From NCBI RefSeq assembly GCF_014695775.1, contig NZ_JACJOX010000022.1, forward strand, positions 62,001-126,000: 64,000 bases of DNA, given 5' to 3'. Positions within the stretch are counted from its first letter, which is position 1. Each line of letters begins with the position of its first letter. The DNA comes from Leptolyngbya sp. FACHB-60. GTDB taxonomy: Bacteria > Cyanobacteriota > Cyanobacteriia > Phormidesmidales > Phormidesmidaceae. The notes under the pieces are model-generated. The model had not been told where the DNA came from. It made no database searches and saw nothing but the letters and a program-made list of their open reading frames with translations. Made by a program: the position numbers and the translations under genes. Positions 27,129 through 36,631 of the stretch are shown piece by piece.

Positions 27129-28691
27129 TCAAAATTGAAAGTAAAGAAATTCACTAGGTTGACTACAAAATACAAGAGCAACAAGCAGTGTTAACGCAGT
27201 CAAAAAAGCATAGACCAAGGTTGGTCGCCAAGCATACCAGGCGGGTTTACAGTCAGACAAATGAGCATAGACGTCAAGAGCAATTGGTTCGTGGCTCATG
27301 AATTGATAAAGATTAGGTGAAAACAATGTCAATGCGAGCGCTGAGAGTATAATTACTATTCCTTTAATATGACAGTAGCTATCAAGTGTTCCAAACTGGA
27401 TGCCGAAATTGGTTAGAAAACCGACTTGATTATAAAGAGATTCAGGTAGGACAAAGCCACTACCACCAAACATTCCTACGATAATGTGCCAACCGCCACT
27501 TAGAGTTTCAGCACGAAACAAAACCCAAGAAACGATTACAGAAAAGAGGGTCAGCATTCTGGCTAACCAATGATGATACCAATCATTCATAACAAATCCC
27601 AGTCTTTGAAGAATTTGGCTCCACCCGTGGTTAACACATAAGTACAGGCCATGTAATCCGCCCCAAACCACAAAAGTCCAGTTAGCCCCGTGCCATAATC
27701 CTCCTAGCAGCATTGTGATTAACAAATTTACATAATGGCGCGAATCACCTCTTCGATTACCTCCTAAGGGAATGTAAAGATAGTCTCGAAGAAATCGTCC
27801 AAGGCTAATGTGCCAACGTCGCCAAAAATCACTAATACTATTTGCCTTATACGGGGAGAAGAAGTTAATTGGCAGCTTTATATTAAAAATTTTTGATAGA
27901 CCTATTGCCATATCACTATACCCAGAAAAATCAAAATAGAGTTGCACTGCATAAGCGATGGATGCTTGCCAAGCAATAAAAAAGCTAATTTGTGCACCCT
28001 GATCAGCAGACAAAAATATAGGGGTGGCATAAACAGAGACAGAATCAGCGATCACAGTTTTCTTAAAAAGTCCAACTGCAAAAACCGTTAATCCGACCGA
28101 AAGATTATGAGCACTTATCCCGAAATGCAACCTTCGAAACTGTGAAATCATCTCCCTAGGGTTAACAATAGGGCCAGCAATTAACTGAGGGAAGAAAATA
28201 ACAAATAAAAGGTAATCGTTAAAGCTATAACTTCGACTCTTGCCAGAAAAAATATCTGCTATATAACTAATCTGCTGAAAAGTATAAAAAGAGATCGCCA
28301 AGGGAAGAATTAAACCTTCAATACTATTAAAACTAAAACCCAAGCCTTTCAAGGTTGAAAGCAAAAAATTAGAGTACTTAAAGTATCCTAAAAGAGCCAA
28401 ATTAAAAATAATCCCAATTGTCAATATTAGTCTGCATTGTGTGGAAGAACATGAATCAGTTTGGGACTTCCTTTTTTGCCATGACAATAGCTCTCCTATA
28501 AGCCAATTGATGGCAACACTTGACAGAAGTAGGAGTAAATAACTTGGACTCCAAAAGAAATAAAAAGCTAGTGAAATAAACGTCAGCCAAATAATTAGTG
28601 GCCAGCGTTCTCTAAAGCTACTAAGCAGCCAAAAGCCTACCAAGCCGATAGGCAAAAAAATAAAAGCGAAATCATATGAGTTAAACAGCAT
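27129..28691 (-). CDS. MBOAT family O-acyltransferase (AlgI/PatA-like)
   Basis: A 520-residue polytopic membrane acyltransferase. The first residues (MLFNSYDFAFIFLPIGLVGFWLL) are the typical AlgI-like opening. The catalytic His region reads LLGGLWHGANWTFVVWGGLHGLYL, and the conserved upstream block is SDFWRRWHISLGRFLRDYLYIPLGG. Such proteins transfer acetyl groups across the membrane to exopolysaccharide, alginate or peptidoglycan. It follows the SGNH-like gene by seven bases, so they form one operon. Base composition is visibly AT-rich and HIP1-poor compared with neighbours, suggesting horizontal acquisition. Confidence 0.92.
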   Translation of the reverse strand: MLFNSYDFAFIFLPIGLVGFWLLSSFRERWPLIIWLTFISLAFYFFWSPSYLLLLLSSVAINWLIGELLSWQKRKSQTDSCSSTQCRLILTIGIIFNLALLGYFKYSNFLLSTLKGLGFSFNSIEGLILPLAISFYTFQQISYIADIFSGKSRSYSFNDYLLFVIFFPQLIAGPIVNPREMISQFRRLHFGISAHNLSVGLTVFAVGLFKKTVIADSVSVYATPIFLSADQGAQISFFIAWQASIAYAVQLYFDFSGYSDMAIGLSKIFNIKLPINFFSPYKANSISDFWRRWHISLGRFLRDYLYIPLGGNRRGDSRHYVNLLITMLLGGLWHGANWTFVVWGGLHGLYLCVNHGWSQILQRLGFVMNDWYHHWLARMLTLFSVIVSWVLFRAETLSGGWHIIVGMFGGSGFVLPESLYNQVGFLTNFGIQFGTLDSYCHIKGIVIILSALALTLFSPNLYQFMSHEPIALDVYAHLSDCKPAWYAWRPTLVYAFLTALTLLVALVFCSQPSEFLYFQF

Positions 28692-28698
28692 TTATGAA

Positions 28699-29775
28699 TT
28701 ACTTATTTACGGCTTCAGGTTTCCCCTTTTCCAAATATTTTCTTAGAAGATTAATAATACCCTGGGTTCTCCTTTTTCGGCCAAGATCGTTGGCATGATA
28801 ATGAGTATCGTACATCATATTTGGTGGCAAAAGAGAGTCTCGCAATGAGTCTTGAAAAACAATGCCTTGATTGTTCCAAAATAGCTCTATGCTTTTTGAA
28901 GATATTTGAAAATTCGACTTTTCATAGTCGATTGTATAGACTGTCGTTGGATAGATCGGCACTACTGTTGCTCCTTTTCCCTCAACATAATCAACGAAAC
29001 TTTTAATATATCCGTTAGGGTCAATGTCCATGAGAGATGGAGGCATTGTTGTTGTGTAAAGCACAGGATTTGTTAAGCGACTTTCTTTTCCTATATTGCA
29101 AGTTTCGTCGCCATACTCATTCAAAGTCAAACCGCTATAGCAATTGCCGTTTTCTTTTTGATGCCTAAGCCTTTCCAAAATATCTTTTCTTGAAAGCTGC
29201 CCTTTGAAGAAGGCAGTGTATTCTTTTCTCGCATTTATCGAGAAAGAATTATTGATAATAAAGCTCAAAAGCGATATCCCAGAAATATCTTTAAGCCGCT
29301 GCCTGTCATACGTAGTGATAAATCGACTAGCTACGCCACCCTTCCCAAAATCACTAAAATCACTCGAGATGCCAGATGACATATAGAAAGGATATTCTAA
29401 TGACAATAATACAATGTCATTTTCTCTAATAAAAGGCTTTGATCGAGTTAATATGTATTCTCCGCCTAGGCCAGCGTGAGAACTCAGATTAATTGTTTTT
29501 AATCCAGTTTGTCTTGAAATTTCTTTGGCAGATATTCCAAATAGCCCGCTACTTCCCGAGATAATTAAGATTCTTCTTTCGGTTGATGCCTCTAATGCAA
29601 TCTTCTCTTTTTCCAAAAAAATTAGATTTAGCCAATCCTCTGTATTAATGATGCGGCCCGTCGAAATCAAAATACTTGCATCAACTAGACTCTTTAAAGT
29701 TGGATAAATAGAAAGAAGAAGAATTAGGACTATAAAATAGATGAAATACTGACTTTCTGAGTATTTTCTCTTCAT
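28699..29775 (-). CDS. SGNH/AlgX-like partner of the O-acyltransferase
   Basis: A protein of 358 residues from ATG 29775 (MKRKYSESQYFIYFIVLILLL), with one N-terminal membrane helix and an extracytoplasmic body. The segment RRILIISGSSGLFGISAKEI resembles the GDS block of SGNH hydrolases, but with Ser in place of Asp (GSS). A late segment MYDTHYHANDLGRKRRTQ could supply the Asp/His pair (DxxH). Proteins like this accompany MBOAT acyltransferases and complete acetyl transfer to polysaccharide, as AlgJ/AlgX do. The specific glycan is unknown. AT-rich like its partner. Confidence 0.7.
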   Translation of the reverse strand: MKRKYSESQYFIYFIVLILLLSIYPTLKSLVDASILISTGRIINTEDWLNLIFLEKEKIALEASTERRILIISGSSGLFGISAKEISRQTGLKTINLSSHAGLGGEYILTRSKPFIRENDIVLLSLEYPFYMSSGISSDFSDFGKGGVASRFITTYDRQRLKDISGISLLSFIINNSFSINARKEYTAFFKGQLSRKDILERLRHQKENGNCYSGLTLNEYGDETCNIGKESRLTNPVLYTTTMPPSLMDIDPNGYIKSFVDYVEGKGATVVPIYPTTVYTIDYEKSNFQISSKSIELFWNNQGIVFQDSLRDSLLPPNMMYDTHYHANDLGRKRRTQGIINLLRKYLEKGKPEAVNK

Positions 29776-29840
29776 AATCAAAAGATTAAAAATCGTTTTA
29801 TTTTTACAGAAAAAGTTGGTAGAATAGCGGTATTTAAAGT

Positions 29841-30035
29841 TTAAGAATTGCGAGATAAACTGCGCTTAGGGCTTCTCGGAAAAACCACTTTATTACCCAA
29901 GCTTATACTTCGAAAGCCAAATAATATTCTCTCAATCTTGGCACTCTGCTCAATCATAGCCGTTTCATGATAAATCGTTAATTCATCAATATTGACGAAA
30001 TAGTCCAGAAATTCCAGAAGGCCTAGCCCCTCTTG
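29841..30035 (-). pseudogene. In-frame coding remnant after the acid sugar kinase-like gene
   Basis: Directly after the TAG stop of the upstream gene (30036-30038) the same frame stays open for 64 codons: QEGLGLLEFLDYFVNIDELT..., ending at TAA 29841. The residue mix is protein-like (LDYFVNIDELTIYHETAMIE, FGFRSISLGNKVVF) and the DNA is AT-rich like the acyltransferase cassette. There is no start codon except an internal ATG giving 38 residues. The simplest reading is the 3' remnant of an AT-rich gene truncated where the host gene ends; chance cannot be excluded. Confidence 0.35.
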
Positions 30036-31355
30036 CTAAGTCCTTACTAGTCGTCGATAAGCGATCGCTAATGCATTCTCATCCCCTACGTTTCCAGGGA
30101 ATAGTACTACAGGCAAATTAGGAAATTGGGGGTGATCGGCGGGGGTGCGCACGGCGGAGACGCCAGGTAGAATTTGGCCGAGCAGTCGGGCGGTGCGTAG
30201 CGCTAACCCAGTGCTAAGGGTGTCGTTGGAGGTGATGCCGCCTTTGCTGATCAGGAATCCAATATCGTTCGGCATTCCCTTAATCACCTCCATTAGCAGG
30301 AAAGAAACTTCGACACCAAAGTCGAGACGGGCTTGAACGGTGTCGAAGACGAGTTCCTGGCGGCTGGTGTAGACCACAGGCACCTGGCCGACGGCGTGGG
30401 CCTCGTTTACCTGGCCAAGAATATTTGCTAGCACCACTTTGTGATGGCCTGGTTCTCCGTCACGGAGCTGTGCCACGTCTACTTCAATGCCGGTCACTCC
30501 TGGTTCCTGCAATAGCTGCTCAAGCTGCTGGGTAGTTTTCTTCACATGGGAGCCGACGATGATGGCTCCGGGGCAGCCACCGCGCACGTAGGTACGCATG
30601 TGACTGGCATCGGTGGGCTGGGGAGGCAGGGCGGCCAGGGCAGTGAGAATGCTGGCGGCGCTGCGAAACAGAAATTTTTTGCCCTGGGCAGCGGCCGCGA
30701 GCAAATCCTGGGCAAATTGGTTCAGGTCGGCCTGGGTTTCGCCATCGACGGCGCAGCAGACGTTGTGCTCTAGCGCCATCAGCCGATCTAACGAATCCGC
30801 TCGAATATTTCCAAGGGTAAAGCATTCGACGGTTTCAGCCGGAATACGACCAGCGGTCTTTTCGGCAACGTAGTCAGGCAGATAGCTGGTGCTGTAGCCA
30901 AACACCGAATCTTTGGCGAACTCGGTTTCGTGGACGGGAGTGGGTACGCCATCCACCACGAGGTAGTGAACGCTGTCGCGGGTGATGCGCCCCCCTTCAA
31001 AAAAGGCGGGCACTAAGAAGTGGGCGTCGAAGGGGCCGAGTTCCTGGGCGATCGCATCGGTCTCCACCGGATAGTGCCCCCGCAGGGTCGAGTCGGAGCG
31101 ACTGACAACGAGAAAATCCTGGATGCACTCAAGGGCGATCGCCTGCTTTAAATTTTGGCAAACCTCTCGGGTCACCTGCTCAGCGGCGGCGGCGGTAAGC
31201 GCGCGGGTGTTGGTCAGCACAAAAAAAATCGGTGAGGCATCGCGCAGCCCCTGGCGCAGAGTGTCTACGTCCCACTGCATGAGCAGCAGGCAGCTGTGCA
31301 CTGTTTGAGAACCGGTAGGGTCGTCGTCTAAAACTATGATCTTGGGCTGAGCCAT
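30036..31355 (-). CDS. Four-carbon acid sugar kinase-like protein (DUF1537/OtnK family)
   Basis: A 439-residue protein from ATG 31355 (MAQPKIIVLDDDPTGSQTVHS). The N-terminal DDDPTGSQT motif, VVSRSDSTLRGHYPVE and the C-terminal nucleotide-binding segment GFLISKGGITSNDTLSTGL match the OtnK/YgbK family. Characterised members phosphorylate erythronate or related four-carbon acid sugars. No aldolase or dehydrogenase partner genes are adjacent, so the substrate is unknown. Composition is host-like, in sharp contrast to the AT-rich region at its 3' end. Confidence 0.85.
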   Translation of the reverse strand: MAQPKIIVLDDDPTGSQTVHSCLLLMQWDVDTLRQGLRDASPIFFVLTNTRALTAAAAEQVTREVCQNLKQAIALECIQDFLVVSRSDSTLRGHYPVETDAIAQELGPFDAHFLVPAFFEGGRITRDSVHYLVVDGVPTPVHETEFAKDSVFGYSTSYLPDYVAEKTAGRIPAETVECFTLGNIRADSLDRLMALEHNVCCAVDGETQADLNQFAQDLLAAAAQGKKFLFRSAASILTALAALPPQPTDASHMRTYVRGGCPGAIIVGSHVKKTTQQLEQLLQEPGVTGIEVDVAQLRDGEPGHHKVVLANILGQVNEAHAVGQVPVVYTSRQELVFDTVQARLDFGVEVSFLLMEVIKGMPNDIGFLISKGGITSNDTLSTGLALRTARLLGQILPGVSAVRTPADHPQFPNLPVVLFPGNVGDENALAIAYRRLVRT

Positions 31356-31429
31356 CGGTGCCGGCCTCGACGGGGTGAACAAAAATCACTATCGCCTATT
31401 AAGGACACGTTGGCCAAGGTAGCTCTAAC

Positions 31430-31469
31430 AAAAATAGGGTTCCTAGATGTATCTAGGAACCCTATTTTT
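31430..31469 (-). terminator. Terminator of the initiator tRNA gene
   Basis: Perfect 18-base arms (AAAAATAGGGTTCCTAGA and complement) with a TGTA loop lie immediately 3' of the tRNA on the minus strand. The stem ends in a run of T residues. Its position fits termination of the tRNA transcript. Confidence 0.85.
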
Positions 31470-31473
31470 CTTT

Positions 31474-31550
<77 letters not shown>

Positions 31551-31772
31551 GCGGCTTATTCAATATAGCGCTAAATGTTCTCCGATAACAATCTAATTTT
31601 CTTTTTCAATCAAATTTCTTCAGAAATTGCCTGCATGTCTGATCTCTAAGGCGGCTGAAGCAGTTGAACAGCGGCACAGAGTCGTCTCCTGAGCGCGGAG
31701 TCGTCTGTCTTTACAAATAAGCTGCCCTAACAAGCAGTGTCTCCAAGGGCGAAAGAAAATAACTGCGGACAG

Positions 31773-32735
31773 CTAGTACATCATCGGCAGATCGCCGACA
31801 ACATCGAGCCGCGTAAAATCGCCGACCTTCATATAGGTTTCGGCCAGGGTGTCAGCCACGGTGGGAGTGATCCAGCCGAGCTGCCGTAGGGTAAAGATCG
31901 CGGTGGCGTACTTGGCCCGCCTTGCCCCGTCAATCACCTTAATTGACAGCCCCAGACCTTCGCCCACCCGCCCAATACACTGAATGCCCTCAGCTCCCGA
32001 TTTGCTGACTAGAGCCCCATGGGTGAGATTCATCAGCGTGGTGTCGAAGCTGCCGGGGCCGCCCACCATGTCAGGATTGCTAATCATGGCCCGGACAATG
32101 CGCTCCATATCGAGGTTATTGCCCGAGGAGAGCATGGCAAACAGGGAGGCCATCTGGCTAAGCTGCATGAAGTAGGTGGGGGCACCGCAGTCGTCATGGG
32201 CGCAGATAAACTCATCTGAGGGCATGCCCAGCAGCTCTGAAATGCGGGTCAGGATCAGCTTTTGTATCGGGTGACTGCGATCGAGATAGGTCGCTAGAGG
32301 CCAGTTGCGTTGCTGACAAACGGCCAGCATCCCGGCGTGCTTGCCCGAGCAGTTGTGCTCAAGGGGGCTTTTTTTGCCTGCTGGAATAGGGCAGCGCAGA
32401 GCTGTGGGGTCGAGATCGGCCTGCCAGAGAATGTGAAAAGCCTGACGCGCCTGCTCGATGGTGCCCTGGTGCGAGCCGCACATGATGGCCAGGTCGCGAT
32501 CGCCAAGGCTATAGCGTTCTAGCGCTCCGGCTGCGGTCACCGCCAGAGCCTGAAAAGGTTTAAGGGCAGAACGAATAAATGTACCCAACTCACCGTTGCC
32601 CGCCACCGATAGGGTGCGCCCCCGGCCATCGCACACCGCCACATGGGCCAGATGGGTAGCCTCTACAATGCCCTCCCGCAGCAGCTGAATTTCTAGCTCT
32701 TTGGTTTGGTGGCGGTTAACCCGACTGCTGGTCAT
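31773..32735 (-). CDS. Asparaginase family protein (type II-like, PF06089)
   Basis: A 320-residue member of the bacterial L-asparaginase family distinct from E. coli AnsA/AnsB. Characteristic blocks include FIRSALKPFQALAV, DLAIMCGSHQGTIEQ, EHNCSGKHAGMLA and MISNPDMVGGPGSFDTTLM. The start is ATG 32735 (MTSSRVNRHQTKELEIQLL). Gene order asparaginase / CGLD27 / rsfS, all leftward, is one I recall from other cyanobacteria. It probably hydrolyses asparagine, but activity is inferred from family membership. Confidence 0.88.
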   Translation of the reverse strand: MTSSRVNRHQTKELEIQLLREGIVEATHLAHVAVCDGRGRTLSVAGNGELGTFIRSALKPFQALAVTAAGALERYSLGDRDLAIMCGSHQGTIEQARQAFHILWQADLDPTALRCPIPAGKKSPLEHNCSGKHAGMLAVCQQRNWPLATYLDRSHPIQKLILTRISELLGMPSDEFICAHDDCGAPTYFMQLSQMASLFAMLSSGNNLDMERIVRAMISNPDMVGGPGSFDTTLMNLTHGALVSKSGAEGIQCIGRVGEGLGLSIKVIDGARRAKYATAIFTLRQLGWITPTVADTLAETYMKVGDFTRLDVVGDLPMMY

Positions 32736-32784
32736 AGGAGAGGCTCTGCGGTGGTGTACAAGGGTGATGTGGCGGCGATGACCA

Positions 32785-33273
32785 CTATACCAGGGGCCAG
32801 GCGATCAGCCCCAGGGCAAGCAGCAGAGCCATAACCCCTAGCGTGCGGCGAATGCGCTGGAGTACGGGCTGCACCTGATAGTCGACGATCAAGCGATCGC
32901 GGTTTGAAACCTCCTCCGGTTTGACCCAGAGCTGACCGTCGTACCAACCCGACTCTTCGTAGGGTACGGTGGTTTGCCGCAGGCGTCCGCCCACATGGGC
33001 CCAACCCACGTAGAGCTGAAGCAGGGCCAGCACGGGCAGCACCAGCGCCCCCATGGCCCCACTGAGACCAAAGGAAAGGGGGTGTTTCGCTGGGGCAAAG
33101 CTGGCGGCGGCCATAGGCCCAGCCACAACCCAGCCTACAAACCAAAGAATAGCGACGGGTTTGAGGTAGCCTGCCAAATCTCGGCTGCCCCAGCCATAAA
33201 ACCAGGACTCGCTCACGTCCTGATATTCGTTGATGGGCTGTTGCTCAGCCGGTACTGGACATCGTTGAGTCAT
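32785..33273 (-). CDS. CGLD27-like (DUF1230) membrane protein
   Basis: A 162-residue protein from ATG 33273 (MTQRCPVPAEQQPINEYQ). The opening, with its PVPxEQQPxNEY pattern and SWFYGW, is diagnostic of the CGLD27 family, conserved in cyanobacteria and plastids (Conserved in Green Lineage and Diatoms). Two hydrophobic hairpins lie at about residues 40-85, and another helix at the C-terminus (LGVMALLLALGLIAWPLV). The plant homologue has been linked to iron-responsive chloroplast functions; the precise role is unknown. It lies upstream of the asparaginase gene. Confidence 0.88.
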   Translation of the reverse strand: MTQRCPVPAEQQPINEYQDVSESWFYGWGSRDLAGYLKPVAILWFVGWVVAGPMAAASFAPAKHPLSFGLSGAMGALVLPVLALLQLYVGWAHVGGRLRQTTVPYEESGWYDGQLWVKPEEVSNRDRLIVDYQVQPVLQRIRRTLGVMALLLALGLIAWPLV

Positions 33274-33400
33274 GGCCACCGACAACACGCAATCTAGCTA
33301 TAGCCTAAACGAATTGCCTACCAATAGGAATTGCTGCTTGGGAATTTTTGTCCCAGCGGATAGCGGCCGCGAGGGTCAACAGGCCAATCCTAGCTCGGCT

Positions 33401-33841
33401 TTAGAACTGGGCTGGGCTAAAGTGCTGGCCTGAGGGCTGGTACGAAATTTGGTTAGCATGACCCCAAAACGCCTCTAGATCGTAGTAGTCTCGCGCCTCG
33501 GGCATAAAGATATGGACAATGACTTCGCCGTAGTCCATGACGATCCAGCTGCCTTCACCCTGGCCTTCGACCCGCAGGGGGCGACGGTTGTGGTCGCTTT
33601 CGAGGGTGGCCTCAATGGAGCGGGTAATGGCGCGCACCTGCACGGCTGAAAAGCCGGTGGCCACCACAAAATAATCAGCTAAGTACGACACATCTCCCAC
33701 CTGGAGAATTGTGATGTTGCCTGCTTTACGCTCATCGGCGGCGGCCGCAATGGCGTAAGCCAGTTTAAGGGCATCGTCCTCAGCTTGATTCGGCGCAGGG
33801 GTATCGGTAGCAGCAGGCGGGCGGTGGGAAGACTGGGTCAT
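33401..33841 (-). CDS. rsfS: Ribosome silencing factor RsfS
   Basis: RsfS (RsfA/DUF143) binds ribosomal protein L14 and blocks subunit joining when nutrients are scarce. From ATG 33841 the product is 146 residues. The core ITILQVGDVSYLADYFVVATGF, AITRSIEATLE, EGQGEGSWIVMDYGEVIVHIF and REDYYDLEAFW-like C-terminus (ARDYYDLEAFWG) matches the family. An in-frame upstream ATG at 33898 adds 19 atypical residues. It is the first gene of the leftward set rsfS / CGLD27 / asparaginase. Confidence 0.94.
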   Translation of the reverse strand: MTQSSHRPPAATDTPAPNQAEDDALKLAYAIAAAADERKAGNITILQVGDVSYLADYFVVATGFSAVQVRAITRSIEATLESDHNRRPLRVEGQGEGSWIVMDYGEVIVHIFMPEARDYYDLEAFWGHANQISYQPSGQHFSPAQF

Positions 33842-34159
33842 ACGCAAAGACGTAATGGGACAATTGCGGTGGCTGTGGTTCAGACTGACTGCGCCCATAC
33901 ACCGTAGTTTCTATTGTAGAGGATGACTCTGAGGGGCTGCAGACTGGCTCTCTCCACGGTCATAATCTGTTATGGAAAGTCTTAGCCCTGGCCGAGGTGA
34001 GGCTAAGTTTGAGATCCCAAACGGGGCGCAGCGTATATCATTGATCGTCAATATTTAGCGGCTGAAAAGTGGCTGCAAAGGCGGGGTGGCGGCTGGTTTC
34101 TGCCCCTCAGGCGTGGATACTCTACGGCTCGTCTTTAAACTCTACAGGGGAAGAACACC

Positions 34160-36568
34160 ATGCCTCAACTTACGCAAGGTTTGATCGTTGCTGCTTTAAT
34201 CGGCCTACTGCTGGCGGTTATCGTGGGGTATTACCTGCGTCAGGGCCGGGTGAATGAGCTGACCGAGGCCTTGCAGCAGAGCCAAAAGCGCCAAGAGGAC
34301 CTAGAAAAAGCGCACGAGCAACGACTGCGCACCGCCACCCAGCAGCTGCAAAAAGATTATGAAGCTCATCTCGCTGAGAAAATGGAGCAGTATGAGGATC
34401 GGCTTGAGGAGCGCCGCGGTCAGCTAGAGTCTGAGTACCGCACTCGCGAAAGCGTAATGGGCAGTGCTCCCGTTGATGCCGATAGCACCACCGAACAGCG
34501 CATTCGCAAACAGTACGAGACCCGCCTCAAAGAAGCGGCTACCAAGATTCAGCAGGCCTACGAACAGCATTTGCAAGACAAGCTGGTGGAGGCGCGATCG
34601 CAGGCTCAGCAAGACTATGACCAGCGGCTGGCAGAGGCGATCGCCCACTACCAAGACCAAGAGCAGACTCGACAGACGCAAGCCCCTGGCGATCTTTCCC
34701 TGGGTGCCCTGGTGCCAGAGCCGACAGCCGCAGCCAGTACAGATACCGCTGATGTCGCCGAGATCGAAGCCCGGCTTCAGGCTGAGTACAACCAGCGCCT
34801 AGCCGAATACGAAGACGACATGGCCCAGCGGCTGGCCCAAATGGAGCAAGACTACGAAGCCCGCTTACAGATGGCCCAGGCCAGTGACTCGGTGCCCGTT
34901 GATCTCGCCCCCTCCACCGCAGAGCTAGAACTTAATCTGCGCCGAGAGCTAGAGGAAAGTCTCAGAGCTGAATACGAGCAAAAGCTAGCCGAGAAGATCG
35001 AGCACTATCAGGATGAGCTGACCCAGCGAACCCAAGACCTTGAGCAGGCCTACGAGGCCCGCCTGCAACTACAAGTCGCGCCTTTCCCAGAGCCAGCCGC
35101 CCCCGTGGCTGATGAGCCAGCGGTTGATTTAGACATGGCCATGCTCGAAGAAGCTATGCCGCCAGAAGCTGCGATCTCTGACGAAGCTGCTCTGATAGCC
35201 GACAGCGAGATCAGCCTAGATATGAACGAGTTCTCCTCAGCAGGACCCTCACCAGCCGTAGACGAGGAAGACTCAGACCTGGCAACAATGCTAGAGAGTG
35301 AGGCTGACAGGGGTCAAGTTGATAATTGGGGCTTAGATGCTGATGTTGACACCGACAGTCTCGACATAAATGCCTTCGATACATCAGAGCCAGACACCAT
35401 CTCAGATCTATCTGAGCTGAATTTTGATGACGCTGACGAATTTTCCCCCGAGCCAACCTCACCAGGGTCAGCAACAGGCGACTTTAGCTTAGCTAGCCTC
35501 GTAGAGAGTGAAACAGACAGCGGCCAAATCGATGATTTTGGCTTAGAGCCTGAGGCTGATACTGACAGTCTCGATCTCAATATCCTACTCAACCAACCTG
35601 CCTCAGAACCCAGCTCTGAGTTTGCGACGGATGACTTTGCTCCCGAAGCGGCAACGGCACCAGACGAAGATGAATTTAACCTAGACGACAGCTTCAGCAC
35701 CGACAGTCTCGATCTCAACACCCTACTCAATGAGCCTGTCTCAGCACCCAGTTCCGAATTTGCTGTGGACGAGTTGGCTTTCGAGGCAGCACCGACACCA
35801 AACGAAAGCGACTTCGGTCGGGCTGGTCTGCTCGAAAATGAAACCGATAGCAGTCAAGTCGATGAATTTCGCCTAGACGACAGCTTCAGCACCGACAGTC
35901 TCGATCTCAACACCCTACTCAATGAACCTGTCTCAGCACCCAGTTCCGAATTTGCTATGGACGAGCTGGCTTTCGAGGCAGCACCGACACCAGACGAAAG
36001 CGACTTTGGCCAGGCTGGTCTGCTCGAAAATGAAACCGATAGCGGTCAAGTCGATGAATTTCGCCTAGACGACAGCTTCAGCGCCGACAGTCTCGATCTC
36101 AATGCCCTCCTCAATGAACCCATCTCAGCACCCAGTTCCGAATTTGCTATAGACGAGCTAGCTTTCGAGGCAGCACCGACACCAGACGAAAGCGACTTTG
36201 GCCAGGCTGGTCTGCTCGAAAATGAAACCGATAGCAGTCAAGTCGATGAATTTCGCCTAGACGACAGCTTTAGCGCCGACAGTCTCGACCTCAATGCCCT
36301 GCTCAATGAACCTATCTCAGCACCCAGTTCCGAGTTTGCTGTCGATGAGTTTGCCCCTGAGACGGCCTCGTCTGGGTTAGATGATGAGGATTTTGGGTTC
36401 GCTGCCCTATTAGAGGGTGAAGCAGACGGCGATCAAGTCGATGAATTTAGCCTAGACGATGACTTTAACGCCGACGACCTCGATCTCGACGCCCTACTCA
36501 ATCCGCCCGCGCCAGAACCCACTGACGACTTACTAAACGATCTCGACGACCTGAGCAATCTGAGCTAA
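34160..36568 (+). CDS. Large membrane-anchored coiled-coil protein with tandem 64-residue acidic repeats
   Basis: An 802-residue protein of unknown function. It starts with a single membrane helix (LIVAALIGLLLAVIVGYYL), followed by about 300 residues of heptad-like charged sequence with recurring YExxLxEK and DYExRL motifs, predicting a long coiled coil. The second half is strongly acidic and contains tandem 64-residue units starting LDDSFS(T/A)DSLDLN and ending SGQVDEFR. At DNA level the unit is 192 bases, with four close copies and a diverged one. The final part (DDDFNADDLDLDALL) is a degenerate repeat. It looks structural or scaffold-like at the cytoplasmic face; no known domain is recognised. 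Confidence 0.7.
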   Translation: MPQLTQGLIVAALIGLLLAVIVGYYLRQGRVNELTEALQQSQKRQEDLEKAHEQRLRTATQQLQKDYEAHLAEKMEQYEDRLEERRGQLESEYRTRESVMGSAPVDADSTTEQRIRKQYETRLKEAATKIQQAYEQHLQDKLVEARSQAQQDYDQRLAEAIAHYQDQEQTRQTQAPGDLSLGALVPEPTAAASTDTADVAEIEARLQAEYNQRLAEYEDDMAQRLAQMEQDYEARLQMAQASDSVPVDLAPSTAELELNLRRELEESLRAEYEQKLAEKIEHYQDELTQRTQDLEQAYEARLQLQVAPFPEPAAPVADEPAVDLDMAMLEEAMPPEAAISDEAALIADSEISLDMNEFSSAGPSPAVDEEDSDLATMLESEADRGQVDNWGLDADVDTDSLDINAFDTSEPDTISDLSELNFDDADEFSPEPTSPGSATGDFSLASLVESETDSGQIDDFGLEPEADTDSLDLNILLNQPASEPSSEFATDDFAPEAATAPDEDEFNLDDSFSTDSLDLNTLLNEPVSAPSSEFAVDELAFEAAPTPNESDFGRAGLLENETDSSQVDEFRLDDSFSTDSLDLNTLLNEPVSAPSSEFAMDELAFEAAPTPDESDFGQAGLLENETDSGQVDEFRLDDSFSADSLDLNALLNEPISAPSSEFAIDELAFEAAPTPDESDFGQAGLLENETDSSQVDEFRLDDSFSADSLDLNALLNEPISAPSSEFAVDEFAPETASSGLDDEDFGFAALLEGEADGDQVDEFSLDDDFNADDLDLDALLNPPAPEPTDDLLNDLDDLSNLS
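35681..36510 (+). repeat. Tandem 192-base coding repeats
   Basis: The phrase beginning CTAGACGACAGCTT recurs at 35681, 35873, 36065 and 36257, exactly 192 bases apart, with a diverged copy at 36452 (195 bases on). The units are near-identical at nucleotide level, so copy number can change by slippage or recombination. Confidence 0.9.
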
Positions 36569-36631
36569 TCATCGCCCTACATCCCCATAACGCTTCGGCC
36601 TTCAGAATCCTAACCTCGGTCCGATCGGGCT

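Noticed and set aside
27000..27194. 64-codon frame on the plus strand after hslO
   Set aside because: It covers an inverted repeat and the end of the convergent MBOAT gene and has a low-complexity Lys-rich tail; not protein-like.
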